From: Lachnospiraceae bacterium
Lineage (GTDB): Bacteria > Bacillota > Clostridia > Lachnospirales > Lachnospiraceae
Direction: 5' to 3'
Length of the DNA: 64,000 bases
Assembly: GCA_017431345.1 (NCBI GenBank)
Contig: JAFRLH010000012.1
Coordinates: 1-64,000 of the forward strand
The notes under the pieces are model-generated. The model worked only from the letters and a program-made list of their open reading frames with translations. It was not told where the DNA came from and made no database searches. Numbering within the stretch: position 1 is the stretch's first letter; the number at the start of each line of letters is the position of its first letter. This document shows positions 52,919 to 61,909 of this stretch, one piece after another. The position numbers and the translations under genes were made by a program.

Positions 52919-53524
52919 ATGACATACAGAAACATCGTTTTTGACATAGGAAGAGTACTGATCGATTATGACTGGATGACGATGCTGACGGAGCACGGCC
53001 TGACCGAACAGGAAGCCTGGGACTTTGCTTCCGCCATTTTTCCGGATCCGCTCTGGAAGCAGCTGGATATCGGCATTCTGTCCAACGAGGAGATCGTAAC
53101 AAGGTACGGGGAAAAATACCCGCAGTACAGGGAGCTTTCGAGATGGTTCCTGGACCACGCGTATCTGATGCCCGTGCCGCGCCCGCGTGTCTGGGAGAAA
53201 GTAAGGGAGCTCAGGGCTGCCGGATATAAGATCTACCTGCTCAGCAACTACAATGAATGGCTGTTTGAAGCGCATCTGAAGGATACGCCGATAACGGATC
53301 TGGCGGACGGCGGCATCATCTCCTATCAGATCCATAAGATCAAGCCCGAACCGGAGATCTATCAGGCGCTCTTTGAAAAATACAGCCTGGATCCGGCTGA
53401 CTGCATTTTCTTTGACGACAGGGAAGAAAATGTCGAGGGAGCGAAGGCTGTCGGCATGGATGCCGTCCAGATCTTTTCCGAAGAGCAGGTGTTGGAGGAG
53501 ATCGATAAGCTTCTTGCGCAATAA
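52919..53524 (+). CDS. HAD family hydrolase, YihX-like
   Basis: A 201-residue HAD phosphatase. Motif I is FDIGRVLIDYD, with Gly in place of the second Asp as in the YihX/epoxide-hydrolase-N-terminal-like group. Motif II is LLSNYN, the motif III lysine is in KPEPEIY, and motif IV is FFDDREENVEGA. YihX acts on glucose-1-phosphate; glgP makes that compound, but the link is only thematic. GGAGG lies 9 bases before ATG 52919. It has its own promoter. Confidence 0.88.
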   Translation: MTYRNIVFDIGRVLIDYDWMTMLTEHGLTEQEAWDFASAIFPDPLWKQLDIGILSNEEIVTRYGEKYPQYRELSRWFLDHAYLMPVPRPRVWEKVRELRAAGYKIYLLSNYNEWLFEAHLKDTPITDLADGGIISYQIHKIKPEPEIYQALFEKYSLDPADCIFFDDREENVEGAKAVGMDAVQIFSEEQVLEEIDKLLAQ

Positions 53525-53638
53525 AAGAATAGATTCAGCATTCTGCTGCCCGCTTTACGACTGTATTTGCACCATACAAAAGAAAATCAAAAAACGCTCT
53601 GCAAGAAAAAGAGCAGTTATCACCAGGAGGATATCAAT

Positions 53639-54346
53639 ATGATCAGCATGAAGGAAGAACTGAACAGACTTTCATACCCCGGCAGGGGTATCGTTCTGGG
53701 AATGAGCGAAGACGGAAAGCACGCGGCAGCGGCCTATTTTATCATGGGCCGCAGCACGAACAGCAGGAACCGTATTTTTGTTACCGAAGGCGAAGGCATC
53801 CGTACCGAGGCATATGATCCTTCCAAGATGCAGGATCCGAGCCTGATCATCTATGCGCCTGTCAGAGTCCTGGGCGAGCATACCATCGTCACCAACGGCG
53901 ATCAGACAGACACGATCTATGACGGAATGGCCGCGGGAAAGTCCTTTGAGGAATCTTTAAGATGCAGAGAGTTCGAGCCGGACGCTCCGAACTATACCCC
54001 CCGCATCTCGGGTGTGATCGACGTAAAGGACGGAAAGATGTGCTATGCGCTTTCCATCCTGAAGAGCGCGGACGGAGACCCGGAAATCTGCAGACGCTAT
54101 ACCTTCACCTATGACGGTGCAAAGCCCGGCGAAGGGCATTTTATCCATACCTATCAGGAAAATGCCGAGCCGCTGCCCAGCTTCTTCGGAGAACCCAGGC
54201 AGGTGGATATAAAGGGAGATATCGATGCTTATACGGACCTTCTCTGGAAAAACCTGAATGAAGACAACAAGGTATCGCTGTTCGTCAGATTCATCGATCT
54301 TGAGACCGGAAAGTATGACACAAGGATCGTAAACAAGAATCAGTAA
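53639..54346 (+). CDS. IMP cyclohydrolase of the PurO-like family
   Basis: A 235-residue protein matching the archaeal-type IMP cyclohydrolase family: LNRLSYPGRGI, YFIMGRSTNSRNRIF, PSLIIYAPVR, NGDQTDTIYDG, PNYTPRISG, and SLFVRFIDLETG. It catalyses the last step of IMP synthesis, ring closure of FAICAR. Bacteria usually fuse this step in PurH, so a stand-alone enzyme is a Clostridia-type alternative. AGGAGG lies 8 bases before ATG 53639. No other pur gene is beside it and I see no purine riboswitch in the 114-base gap upstream. Confidence 0.88.
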   Translation: MISMKEELNRLSYPGRGIVLGMSEDGKHAAAAYFIMGRSTNSRNRIFVTEGEGIRTEAYDPSKMQDPSLIIYAPVRVLGEHTIVTNGDQTDTIYDGMAAGKSFEESLRCREFEPDAPNYTPRISGVIDVKDGKMCYALSILKSADGDPEICRRYTFTYDGAKPGEGHFIHTYQENAEPLPSFFGEPRQVDIKGDIDAYTDLLWKNLNEDNKVSLFVRFIDLETGKYDTRIVNKNQ

Positions 54347-54380
54347 GCAGGAACAGACCGGCCGGATCGCCGGAATGCAC

Positions 54381-54398
54381 TGAACAAATAACTTCTTT
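54381..54398 (+). promoter_or_regulatory. possible ArsR/SmtB-type half-site upstream of the RND gene
   Basis: TGAACA (54381-54386) followed by AATAAC and TTCT resembles one SmtB/CzrA operator half with a degraded second half, 18 to 36 bases before the RND start. The regulator encoded at 58499 would be the candidate binder. Confidence 0.3.
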
Positions 54399-54416
54399 GC
54401 GAGGAGAGAAGACCGC

Positions 54417-57400
54417 ATGGCAAAATTCAGCGTAAAAAGACCGTTTACCGTGCTTGTGGGAGTGATCATGGTGCTGGTGCTTGGGTATGTCAGCTTTACC
54501 GAGATGACGACAGACCTGCTGCCGCCCATAGAACTTCCTTATGTTGTGGTGATCACATCCTACCCCGGAGCCTCCCCCGAGAGAATTGAAAGCTCTGTGA
54601 CGGAGGTGCTGGAATCCCGGCTCGGTACGGTGAACGGCGTGGTGAACGTCAACAGTACATCCAGGGAAAATGCCAGCGTTGTCATGCTGGAATTTGAAGA
54701 TGATACCAATATGGATTCTGCCATGGTCAAGCTTTCTTCCCAGCTTGATATGCTTGAGCTGCCCGAAGAAGCAGCCACGCCGATCCTGCTTGAAATATCT
54801 CCGGATCTTCTTGCCACCATGATGGTCACGATGGATGTTGACGGCATGGACATCTATGAACTGACCGAATTTGCCGAGGATACTGTCGTTCCGTATATTG
54901 AGCGGCAGGACGGCGTCGCCAGCGTGGATATTTCCGGCGGTGTTGAGCAGCGGGTCGAAGTCAGCCTGAATCAGGATAAGATCGATATCATCAATGAAAA
55001 GCTCCGCAATAAGGTGCTGGATAAGATGGCGGAGTCTGAACAGGAGATCGAAGACGCCAGAGCGGACCTGGAGGATGCCAGAGCAGAACTGGACGACGCA
55101 GAGTCTGATATCGAATCACAGGAAAAGAAGCTGAAAAAGCAGCAGAGCAAATCGACGGGGGAACTGGCAAAATATTCCAAACTCCTCGACGAGGCAGTCG
55201 CGACACAGAAAGCGTATGAAGCCAATTATAATTCGCTCGTGGCCAGCCAGAAGGCGCTGAAAACAGAAAAGAAAGAACTGAATAAAGCCTACAAGAAGGT
55301 CAACGAATCCCTGAAAGAAATCCGAAGCCAGATGAAGAACAGTATGAGGGCTGAGACCCTCAACACCATTCTGGCATCACTGGACGAAGAGACAAGGACA
55401 ATGCTTTCGCTGCCGTCAAAGGTGAAGGCAAAGAAAACCGACAAAGTCAACTCGCTCTGGAAACAGATGCGGGAGATGGAAGGCTTTGCGGAACCGCTGG
55501 CGGCAGTCGATGAGACCATCAATTCCCTGCCGAAAAGTATCAATGACGCGCTGGATAATGATGCCGCAAAACTTTTTGCCCTGCAGGGAGTCCTGAAGCA
55601 GGCCGGACAGAAAAAGGCTGCCAAGCAGCTCTCTCTGGAGAATCTGACCACGCTGAAGCATGGACACGATGAAAGGATCCCGGAGATCGATATCGAACTC
55701 GGGAATCTGAAGACCGAGATCGCGGTCGCAAAGGGTACGCTGAAGGCGATCAACAAATCTGTAAAGGACGCCATGAACCAGTACGAACAGGTGGAAGCCG
55801 GAAAGATCTCCGCAGCCGCTTCGTTCGGCGCGTATCAGGCGCAGATCGCCGCCGGCAAGACGCAGATCGAGGAAGGCCGCACGAAGATCGAGGACGGAGA
55901 AAAGCAGCTGGATGACGCAGAGGAAGAGCTGGCCGATGCGAAGGAGACGGCTCTTAACGCTGCCAATCTGGATTCCCTGATCAAACTGGACACGCTTTCC
56001 CAGCTGCTCACGGCGCAGAATTTTGACATGCCTGCCGGCTATGTTGCCGGAAGCGACGGCGTTGATGTTCTGCTGAAGGTCGGCGAACAGTTCGCAAGCA
56101 TGAGCGATATTGAAAATGTCGTGCTGACGCATATCGAGGATATAGGCGATATCAGGGTAAAGGATATCGCTGACGTGGAAATGACAGATGACGCAGAGGA
56201 CAGCTATGCGAAAGTAAACGCCAACAGAGCTTTGATGATCAGCGTTACGAAAGGCAGCACAGCCGGTACGACCGAAGTCTCCGATACCGTGAATGAAGCG
56301 ATGAAGGAACTGCAGGAGCAGTATCCGGATCTGCATTTCACCAATCTGATGGACCAGGGGGAATATATCTATCTGATCGTGGATGCCGTCATTAAGAACC
56401 TTCTGTGGGGCGCGCTGCTCGCGATCATCGTGCTGATCCTTTTCCTGAAGGATCCCAGACCGACGCTGGTCGTGGCGATCAGTATTCCCTTCAGCCTGCT
56501 GTTCGCGGTCGTCCTGATGTACTTTACCGGCGTTACGCTGAATATCATTTCCCTCTCCGGACTGGCGCTGGGCGTCGGCATGCTTGTCGACAACTCCATT
56601 GTCGTCATGGAGAATATCTACAGAATGCGGAGCCTGGGCGTGCCGCCTGCCAGAGCCGCTGTAAAGGGTACCATGCAGGTGGCGGCAGCCATTACCTCGT
56701 CGACGCTGACCACGGTATGCGTATTCCTGCCGATCGTGTTTACCGACGGTCTTACCAGACAGCTGTTCACCGACATGGGCCTGACGATCGCATACAGCCT
56801 GGGCGCCAGCCTGATCGTTGCCATGACGCTGGTGCCGTCCATGAGTGCCACGGTGCTTAAAAATGTGCATGAGAGACCGCATAAGCTGTTTGATCTTCTG
56901 ATGAAGGCATACGGCGCGGTGCTGAAATTCTTCCTCCGTTTCAAGATCATACCCGTGGCAGTCGCGGTCGGACTGATGGTCTACTGCGCAAGGGAAGTCG
57001 TGGATATCGGGCTTGTGATGCTGCCGGATATGGGCGGCATGCAGATGAGCATGACCATGACTGCGCCGGAAGATACGCCCAGGGAGGAAGCCTATGAGGA
57101 AGCGGACCGTTTCATGGAAGCCATGATGGATGTGAAAGGCGTGGAGAGCGTCGGGATCATGGACGGTGCGGCCGGCATTTCCATGCTGACAGGCTCCGGC
57201 TCCGGAAACAACACCCAGTTCAGCATTTACATGCTGCTGGATCAGGAAGCGGGAGACGACAACAAGAAAATTGCCGATAAGGTGGACGAATATTTCGTTG
57301 GTTCCGATTGGGAATATTCCGTCGCCACCTCCAATATGGATATGAGCGCCCTGACCGGGAACGGCATGGATATTGAGATCTCTGGCCGTGATCTGGACGT

Positions 57401-58499
57401 GCTCGTAAAGATCAGCGAAGATATGATGGAGATCCTGAAGGGGATCAAAGGGTTTGAAAATATTTCCAATGCGCAGGAAGCCGGCAGTCCGACGTACAGG
57501 ATCCTTGTCAATAAGACGAAGGCCATGCGCAATAATCTGACTGTGGCACAGGTCTATCAGAGACTGTCGGAAGAGATTGCGACGGACAAGACGACGACTA
57601 CGCTCCTTGCGGATGAAGGCGAATACGAAGTCCATATCCTGGATGAGACCCATCTGCTCGATATGGACAATGTCATGGATCTGGAATTCGAGACCAAAAA
57701 GACGGATGATGACGGCAAGGAAAAGACCGAGTACCATACGCTGGGCGAATTTGCAGAACTGGCGGAAGGTGTCAGCGTCGGAAATATTACCAGAGAGAAC
57801 CAGAGCCGCTTCATGCATGTTACGGCGGATACCATGGACGGTTATAATACGACACTGCTCTCCCGTCAGGTCAGCGAAAAGCTGGAGGCCTACACGCCGC
57901 CTGCCGGTTATGAAGTAAATATCGGCGGTGAGACCGAGAGCGTTATGAAGTCGATCAAAGATATTATGAAGATGATCGCGCTGGCCTGTGTGTTCATCTA
58001 CCTGATCATGGTAGCCCAGTTCCAGAGCCTGCTGTCGCCGTTCATCGTTATCTTTACGATCCCGCTTGCATTTACCGGCGGACTGCTGGCGATCATGTAC
58101 TCCGGAGAGGAGATCTCCATGGTGGCAATGCTCGGCTTCCTGGTGCTTTCCGGTGTCGTCGTTAATAACGGTATCGTTTTCGTGGATTATACGAACCAGT
58201 TGAGACTCTCCGGAATGGAGCGGCGCGAGGCGCTTGTGGAGACCGGAAAGAGAAGGATGCGGCCGATCCTGATGACTGCCCTGACCACGATCTTCGCCAT
58301 GCTTACCATGGCACTTGATACAGGCTTCCAGGGAACGATGGGCCGCGGCATGGCGATCGTTACGATCGGCGGCCTGGCGTACGCTACGCTGATGACGCTC
58401 TTCATCGTGCCGGTCCTGTATGATATATTCTACAGGAAGAAGGTAACGACGGTCGATCTGGGCGATCTGGATTCGCTTGATGATATGGAGGTGCTGTAA
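54417..58499 (+). CDS. RND family efflux transporter with coiled-coil insert (SwrC/AcrB-like)
   Basis: A 1360-residue inner-membrane RND pump. TM1 lies at residues 9-30; the porter part begins PPIELPYVVVITSYPGASPERIE. Between about residues 200 and 515 there is a long Glu/Lys/Ala/Asp-rich, heptad-like insert absent from AcrB. The proton relay helix reads GMLVDNSIVVMENIYR, with Asn for the second Asp, as in many Firmicute homologues. The second half repeats the plan and ends in a Leu/Asp-rich tail. AcrB homologues export drugs, surfactants or metals; the substrate is unknown. Its stop overlaps the ArsR start (TAATG). Confidence 0.9.
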   Translation: MAKFSVKRPFTVLVGVIMVLVLGYVSFTEMTTDLLPPIELPYVVVITSYPGASPERIESSVTEVLESRLGTVNGVVNVNSTSRENASVVMLEFEDDTNMDSAMVKLSSQLDMLELPEEAATPILLEISPDLLATMMVTMDVDGMDIYELTEFAEDTVVPYIERQDGVASVDISGGVEQRVEVSLNQDKIDIINEKLRNKVLDKMAESEQEIEDARADLEDARAELDDAESDIESQEKKLKKQQSKSTGELAKYSKLLDEAVATQKAYEANYNSLVASQKALKTEKKELNKAYKKVNESLKEIRSQMKNSMRAETLNTILASLDEETRTMLSLPSKVKAKKTDKVNSLWKQMREMEGFAEPLAAVDETINSLPKSINDALDNDAAKLFALQGVLKQAGQKKAAKQLSLENLTTLKHGHDERIPEIDIELGNLKTEIAVAKGTLKAINKSVKDAMNQYEQVEAGKISAAASFGAYQAQIAAGKTQIEEGRTKIEDGEKQLDDAEEELADAKETALNAANLDSLIKLDTLSQLLTAQNFDMPAGYVAGSDGVDVLLKVGEQFASMSDIENVVLTHIEDIGDIRVKDIADVEMTDDAEDSYAKVNANRALMISVTKGSTAGTTEVSDTVNEAMKELQEQYPDLHFTNLMDQGEYIYLIVDAVIKNLLWGALLAIIVLILFLKDPRPTLVVAISIPFSLLFAVVLMYFTGVTLNIISLSGLALGVGMLVDNSIVVMENIYRMRSLGVPPARAAVKGTMQVAAAITSSTLTTVCVFLPIVFTDGLTRQLFTDMGLTIAYSLGASLIVAMTLVPSMSATVLKNVHERPHKLFDLLMKAYGAVLKFFLRFKIIPVAVAVGLMVYCAREVVDIGLVMLPDMGGMQMSMTMTAPEDTPREEAYEEADRFMEAMMDVKGVESVGIMDGAAGISMLTGSGSGNNTQFSIYMLLDQEAGDDNKKIADKVDEYFVGSDWEYSVATSNMDMSALTGNGMDIEISGRDLDVLVKISEDMMEILKGIKGFENISNAQEAGSPTYRILVNKTKAMRNNLTVAQVYQRLSEEIATDKTTTTLLADEGEYEVHILDETHLLDMDNVMDLEFETKKTDDDGKEKTEYHTLGEFAELAEGVSVGNITRENQSRFMHVTADTMDGYNTTLLSRQVSEKLEAYTPPAGYEVNIGGETESVMKSIKDIMKMIALACVFIYLIMVAQFQSLLSPFIVIFTIPLAFTGGLLAIMYSGEEISMVAMLGFLVLSGVVVNNGIVFVDYTNQLRLSGMERREALVETGKRRMRPILMTALTTIFAMLTMALDTGFQGTMGRGMAIVTIGGLAYATLMTLFIVPVLYDIFYRKKVTTVDLGDLDSLDDMEVL

Positions 58500-58804
58500 T
58501 GGCCGGAAGAGATACCATACTGCCAGAAGAGAATGTCTGCAACGCCCTTGCAGAATTCTTCGCGGCTTTCGGAGATTCGACAAGGATCCGCATCCTGTCG
58601 GCATTGGCAGCGGAAGAGACCTGCGTTACCGATCTCGCGGAAGTGCTGAGCATGACGCCGTCCGCCATATCCCACCAGCTGCGGATCCTCAAGCAGAACC
58701 GGCTGGTGAAGGCAAGACGCGACGGGAAACAGATCTACTACAGTCTGGACGACGATCATGTCCGTTCCGTGATCGCGCAGGGAATGGAGCATATACTGGA
58801 ATGA
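58499..58804 (+). CDS. ArsR/SmtB family regulator with alpha-5 zinc-site residues
   Basis: A 101-residue winged-helix repressor: DSTRIRILSAL, a recognition helix TPSAISHQLRILKQN and wing RRDGKQIYYSL. The alpha-3 site is incomplete (TCVTDL, one Cys). The C-terminal helix carries Asp85, His87, His98 and Glu101, spaced exactly like Asp104/His106/His117/Glu120 of SmtB. That predicts zinc (or cobalt) sensing by the dimer. It overlaps the RND gene by one base and tatD by four, so it is cotranscribed with the pump and likely controls it. Confidence 0.9.
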   Translation: MAGRDTILPEENVCNALAEFFAAFGDSTRIRILSALAAEETCVTDLAEVLSMTPSAISHQLRILKQNRLVKARRDGKQIYYSLDDDHVRSVIAQGMEHILE

Positions 58805-59580
58805 TATTTGATACGCATGCCCATTATGATGATGAAGCTTTTGAGGAAGACCGTGAGGAACTGCTCGCTTCCGTGAAGGAAGCAGGTGTTGCGGCTATAG
58901 CCAATATCGGGTATAAGAAAAGCTCGATCGCGGAGACACACCGGATCGCGGACACCCATGATTTTGTCTATGAAGTCCTGGGCTTTCATCCGGATGAGAC
59001 CTTTGAAATGGAAGCGGAAAAAGAGACGGTCCTGGAGTGGCTGCATGGTGAACTGCAGCGGGAAAAGGTGATCGGACTCGGAGAGATCGGGCTTGACTAC
59101 TACTGGGACAAGACCGAACGGGAGATACAGAAGAAATGGTTCCGGGCCCAGCTGGATCTGGCAAAAGAACTGGCGCTTCCTGTCGTGATCCACAGCCGGG
59201 AGGCAGCGCAGGACACTTTTGACATTATTAAGGAAGCCGGCATCCCGGAGGGGTTGCTCGTGATGCATTGCTATTCCTACAGTCCGGAGATGGCGAAAGA
59301 ATATCTGAAGATGGGATATTATCTCGGCATCGGAGGCGTGGTCACGTTCAAAAATGCAAAGAAGCTGAAGGAGACTGTTGCGCTGGCACCGCTTTCACAG
59401 CTGCTGACTGAGACGGACTGCCCTTATCTGACGCCGGTGCCATTCCGGGGAAAACGGAACGATTCTGGAAAGATCCCGCTGGTGCTGGATGAGATCGCAG
59501 GGATCAAAAAGACGGACAGGGAAGAAACGGAAGCGGTATGCTATGAGAACGCGCTGCGGTTCTACCGGATGTCATCTTGA
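58801..59580 (+). CDS. tatD: TatD family deoxyribonuclease
   Basis: A 259-residue TIM-barrel metal hydrolase. FDTHAHYDDEAF gives the first metal pair, GEIGLDYYWD the bridging Glu, PVVIHSREA and MHCYSYSPEMA the other His ligands, and TETDCPYLTP the catalytic Asp. It has 3'-5' DNase activity in the studied members. ATG 58801 overlaps the ArsR stop. In many Firmicutes tatD is followed by rnmV and rsmA; here rnmV is missing. Confidence 0.94.
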   Translation: MIFDTHAHYDDEAFEEDREELLASVKEAGVAAIANIGYKKSSIAETHRIADTHDFVYEVLGFHPDETFEMEAEKETVLEWLHGELQREKVIGLGEIGLDYYWDKTEREIQKKWFRAQLDLAKELALPVVIHSREAAQDTFDIIKEAGIPEGLLVMHCYSYSPEMAKEYLKMGYYLGIGGVVTFKNAKKLKETVALAPLSQLLTETDCPYLTPVPFRGKRNDSGKIPLVLDEIAGIKKTDREETEAVCYENALRFYRMSS

Positions 59581-59586
59581 AGAGCA

Positions 59587-59681
59587 TGAAACAGATGATT
59601 CAGCCGGCGCTGTTTCACAGCCATTGTGATGTGAAACGATAAAATTGTCATCCTGAGGAGCGCAGCGACGAAGGATCCACC
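59587..59681. repeat. dispersed palindromic repeat (TCATCCTGAGGAGCGCAG type)
   Basis: The 35-base block 59647-59681 contains TCATCCTGAGGAGCGCAG and GACGAAGGATC, an imperfect palindrome found scattered in many bacterial genomes. Just before it are overlapping inverted repeats GAAACAG/CTGTTTC and GTTTCAC/GTGAAAC (59587-59638), which can form alternative hairpins and might end the tatD transcript. Confidence 0.7.
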
Positions 59682-59739
59682 GCGTATGGATATCGGTTTT
59701 ATGATAAATGAAAACAAGCATTAAAAATGGATTAATACC

Positions 59740-60645
59740 ATGAATGAAAATGATTTAATAAACAGAAGCTCCGCCATGGAAGTCATCAAAAAGCATGACT
59801 TCACCATGCGGAAAAAATACGGCCAGAACTTTCTCACGGACGCCCGTGTCCTGGACAAGATCCTGGACGCCTCCGGGACAGATGACTCAGATATCGTCAT
59901 CGAGATCGGCCCCGGCATCGGTACCATGACCCAGGCACTTGCAAGGATCGCAAAAAAAGTGATCGCCATTGAAATTGACGACAAGCTCATCCCGATCCTG
60001 GGCGAGACCCTGGCGCCGTATGACAATATTAAGCTGGTGCACGCGGATGTAATGAAACTGGATCTCAATGAACTGGTGGAAGAAGAGAATGACGGACAGC
60101 CTGTCCGTGTTGTTGCGAATCTTCCTTATTATATCACTACGCCGGTGCTTATGAAGTTCCTGGAAGACAGGGTGCCCATGAAAAGTATGACGGTCATGGT
60201 GCAGCAGGAGGTCGCGGACCGTATGGCTGCAGCGCCGGGAAGCGATCAGTACGGCGCATTATCTCTGGCAGTCCAGTACTATTCGAAGCCGTATCTGGCT
60301 GCGCATGTGCCGCCGAACTGTTTTATCCCCAGACCGAAGGTCGGCTCTGCAGTCGTTTCACTCGAATGTTATGAAGAACCGCCGGTATCCGTGAAGGATG
60401 AAAAACTCATGTTCGCGCTGATCCGGGCATCTTTCAACCAGCGCAGAAAGACGATGGTCAATGCCGTGGCGAATTATCCGGAACTGGCTTATACAAAAGA
60501 AGATGTCGCCGCAGCGCTTGCGGAGATGGCGCTTTCCCCGACAGTCAGGGGAGAAGCCCTCAGTCTTATTGAATTCGCGCGGCTTTCAGATATACTCGGG
60601 AGAAAACAGGCTCCCGATTTACGGAAGGATATTGACAATGAATGA
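59740..60645 (+). CDS. rsmA: 16S rRNA dimethyladenosine transferase RsmA (KsgA)
   Basis: A 301-residue SAM-dependent enzyme that dimethylates A1518 and A1519 in 16S rRNA. KKYGQNFLTD at the start, EIGPGIGTMTQAL for SAM binding and the catalytic NLPYYITTP are present, followed by PRPKVGSAVV and NQRRKTMVN. The ribosome binding site is weak. It overlaps the DUF5711 gene by 8 bases. Confidence 0.96.
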   Translation: MNENDLINRSSAMEVIKKHDFTMRKKYGQNFLTDARVLDKILDASGTDDSDIVIEIGPGIGTMTQALARIAKKVIAIEIDDKLIPILGETLAPYDNIKLVHADVMKLDLNELVEEENDGQPVRVVANLPYYITTPVLMKFLEDRVPMKSMTVMVQQEVADRMAAAPGSDQYGALSLAVQYYSKPYLAAHVPPNCFIPRPKVGSAVVSLECYEEPPVSVKDEKLMFALIRASFNQRRKTMVNAVANYPELAYTKEDVAAALAEMALSPTVRGEALSLIEFARLSDILGRKQAPDLRKDIDNE

Positions 60646-61861
60646 GGATGGTTCCGAAAAAAAGATCCCGCTTTTCAGTAAGATCAGGGAAAAGTTCGCT
60701 TTCTTTAAAGACGGAAGGGCGGAGGATCTTGAACTGACGATCTTCCTGAACAGATGGAAAAAGATATTCCGTGTCGCTGCCATCGTTCTGATCGCGGTGG
60801 CCGTCTATCTGGGTCTCAGGACGCTGAAAGACGCCATGCACTATACCGAAACGATCGAGACCATGATAAAGGAAGATATCGGCGGTGCGGATGCCTCCTA
60901 TGATCAGTTCAAAGGCAGTATCATCAAGATGACGGGAGACGGGGTCTCCGCGCTTGATTCGGACGGAGAGATCATCTGGAGCCACGGCTACTCGATGAGC
61001 AATCCGAAGATGATCAAAGGAGAAGAGTACGGCGCAGTGATCGACCTGATGCAGGATTCCGCCGTGATCTTCGGGAAGGATGGCGTGACCGGTACGATCA
61101 CCACGAGTATGCCGGTCCTCGGCTACGCAATCTCCGACCACGGTGTGCTGGCGCTTGAACTGGATTCCACGGATTCCGACTATATTCAGTTTTATGACAG
61201 TACCGGAAGAGAACTGGATATCCGCATCAAGACCATGCTTTCCGGCGACGGATTCCCGCTTGACCTGGCGCTTTCCCCGTCCGGCGCAGGCCTGATCACA
61301 TCGATGGTCTATATGGATCAGGGAAGTACCCAGAATCAGATCATCTGCTACAATTTTGATGTGGGCAAAAACGATTCCAACAGGATCGTCGGCACGTTTG
61401 CCTACGGCGATACCATGTTCCCGCAGGTTGAATACATGGGCCGGACCAGAGCAGTCGCTTTCGGAGATGACCAGGTCAATTTCTACAATATGCGGAACGA
61501 GAGCAAGCCTGTGCTTCTTAAGAGCATTGCCTTTGAACATGAGATCTCGAGTGTCATTCCCGGAACAGCGCATGTGGGCGTGGTCGCCGGCTCCGAAGAA
61601 GGAAGCCGGATGATCTATGTCTATGACGACAACGGGAGAGAAGAATTCAGCAGAGAACTGGACTTTGACTATACGAAAGCAGAGTTCTCCGGGAACTATC
61701 TGATTTTGTACAACAGCTCCGAATGCAGGATCTTTTCCCTGTCCGGCCGGGAGAGATTCTCCGGCACGATCACCGGCGGAATAACCAAGATGATCATGAC
61801 CGGAGATACCAGCTGCCTGGTCTTTTCCGGATCGGCACTGAAAAGAGTAAGATTCAGGTAA
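60638..61861 (+). CDS. DUF5711 family membrane-anchored beta-propeller-like protein
   Basis: A 407-residue protein: a short charged cytosolic N-terminus, one membrane helix (about residues 39-58, IFRVAAIVLIAVAVYLGL), then an extracellular part made of repeated blade-like units (for example KMTGDGVSALDSDGEIIWSHGYS, where each blade gives a value-reporting strand). It fits DUF5711, a clostridial family without known function. ATG 60638 sits inside the end of rsmA with GGAAGGA 9 bases upstream. It is followed by a terminator and a histidine kinase, so it may be an extracellular sensor partner. Confidence 0.82.
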   Translation: MNEDGSEKKIPLFSKIREKFAFFKDGRAEDLELTIFLNRWKKIFRVAAIVLIAVAVYLGLRTLKDAMHYTETIETMIKEDIGGADASYDQFKGSIIKMTGDGVSALDSDGEIIWSHGYSMSNPKMIKGEEYGAVIDLMQDSAVIFGKDGVTGTITTSMPVLGYAISDHGVLALELDSTDSDYIQFYDSTGRELDIRIKTMLSGDGFPLDLALSPSGAGLITSMVYMDQGSTQNQIICYNFDVGKNDSNRIVGTFAYGDTMFPQVEYMGRTRAVAFGDDQVNFYNMRNESKPVLLKSIAFEHEISSVIPGTAHVGVVAGSEEGSRMIYVYDDNGREEFSRELDFDYTKAEFSGNYLILYNSSECRIFSLSGRERFSGTITGGITKMIMTGDTSCLVFSGSALKRVRFR

Positions 61862-61892
61862 AAAAAGACCTGCTGTTTTCGGCAGGTTTTTT
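61862..61892 (+). terminator. terminator after the DUF5711 gene
   Basis: Stem ACCTGC / GCAGGT extended by an A run pairing with the T run (AAAAAAG ... TTTTTT). It separates the DUF5711 gene from the histidine kinase. Confidence 0.85.
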
Positions 61893-61909
61893 CTGACGGG
61901 AGGCGCGAG

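Noticed and set aside
55416-58604. Open frame of about 1060 codons on the minus strand opposite the RND gene
   Set aside because: His/Arg/Asp-rich translation without any motif, fully covered by the RND coding sequence on the other strand.
58477-58800. Extended N-terminus for TatD reaching back into the RND and ArsR genes
   Set aside because: The frame is open by chance; the protein motif FDTHAH must be near the N-terminus and ATG 58801 gives the normal TatD length.
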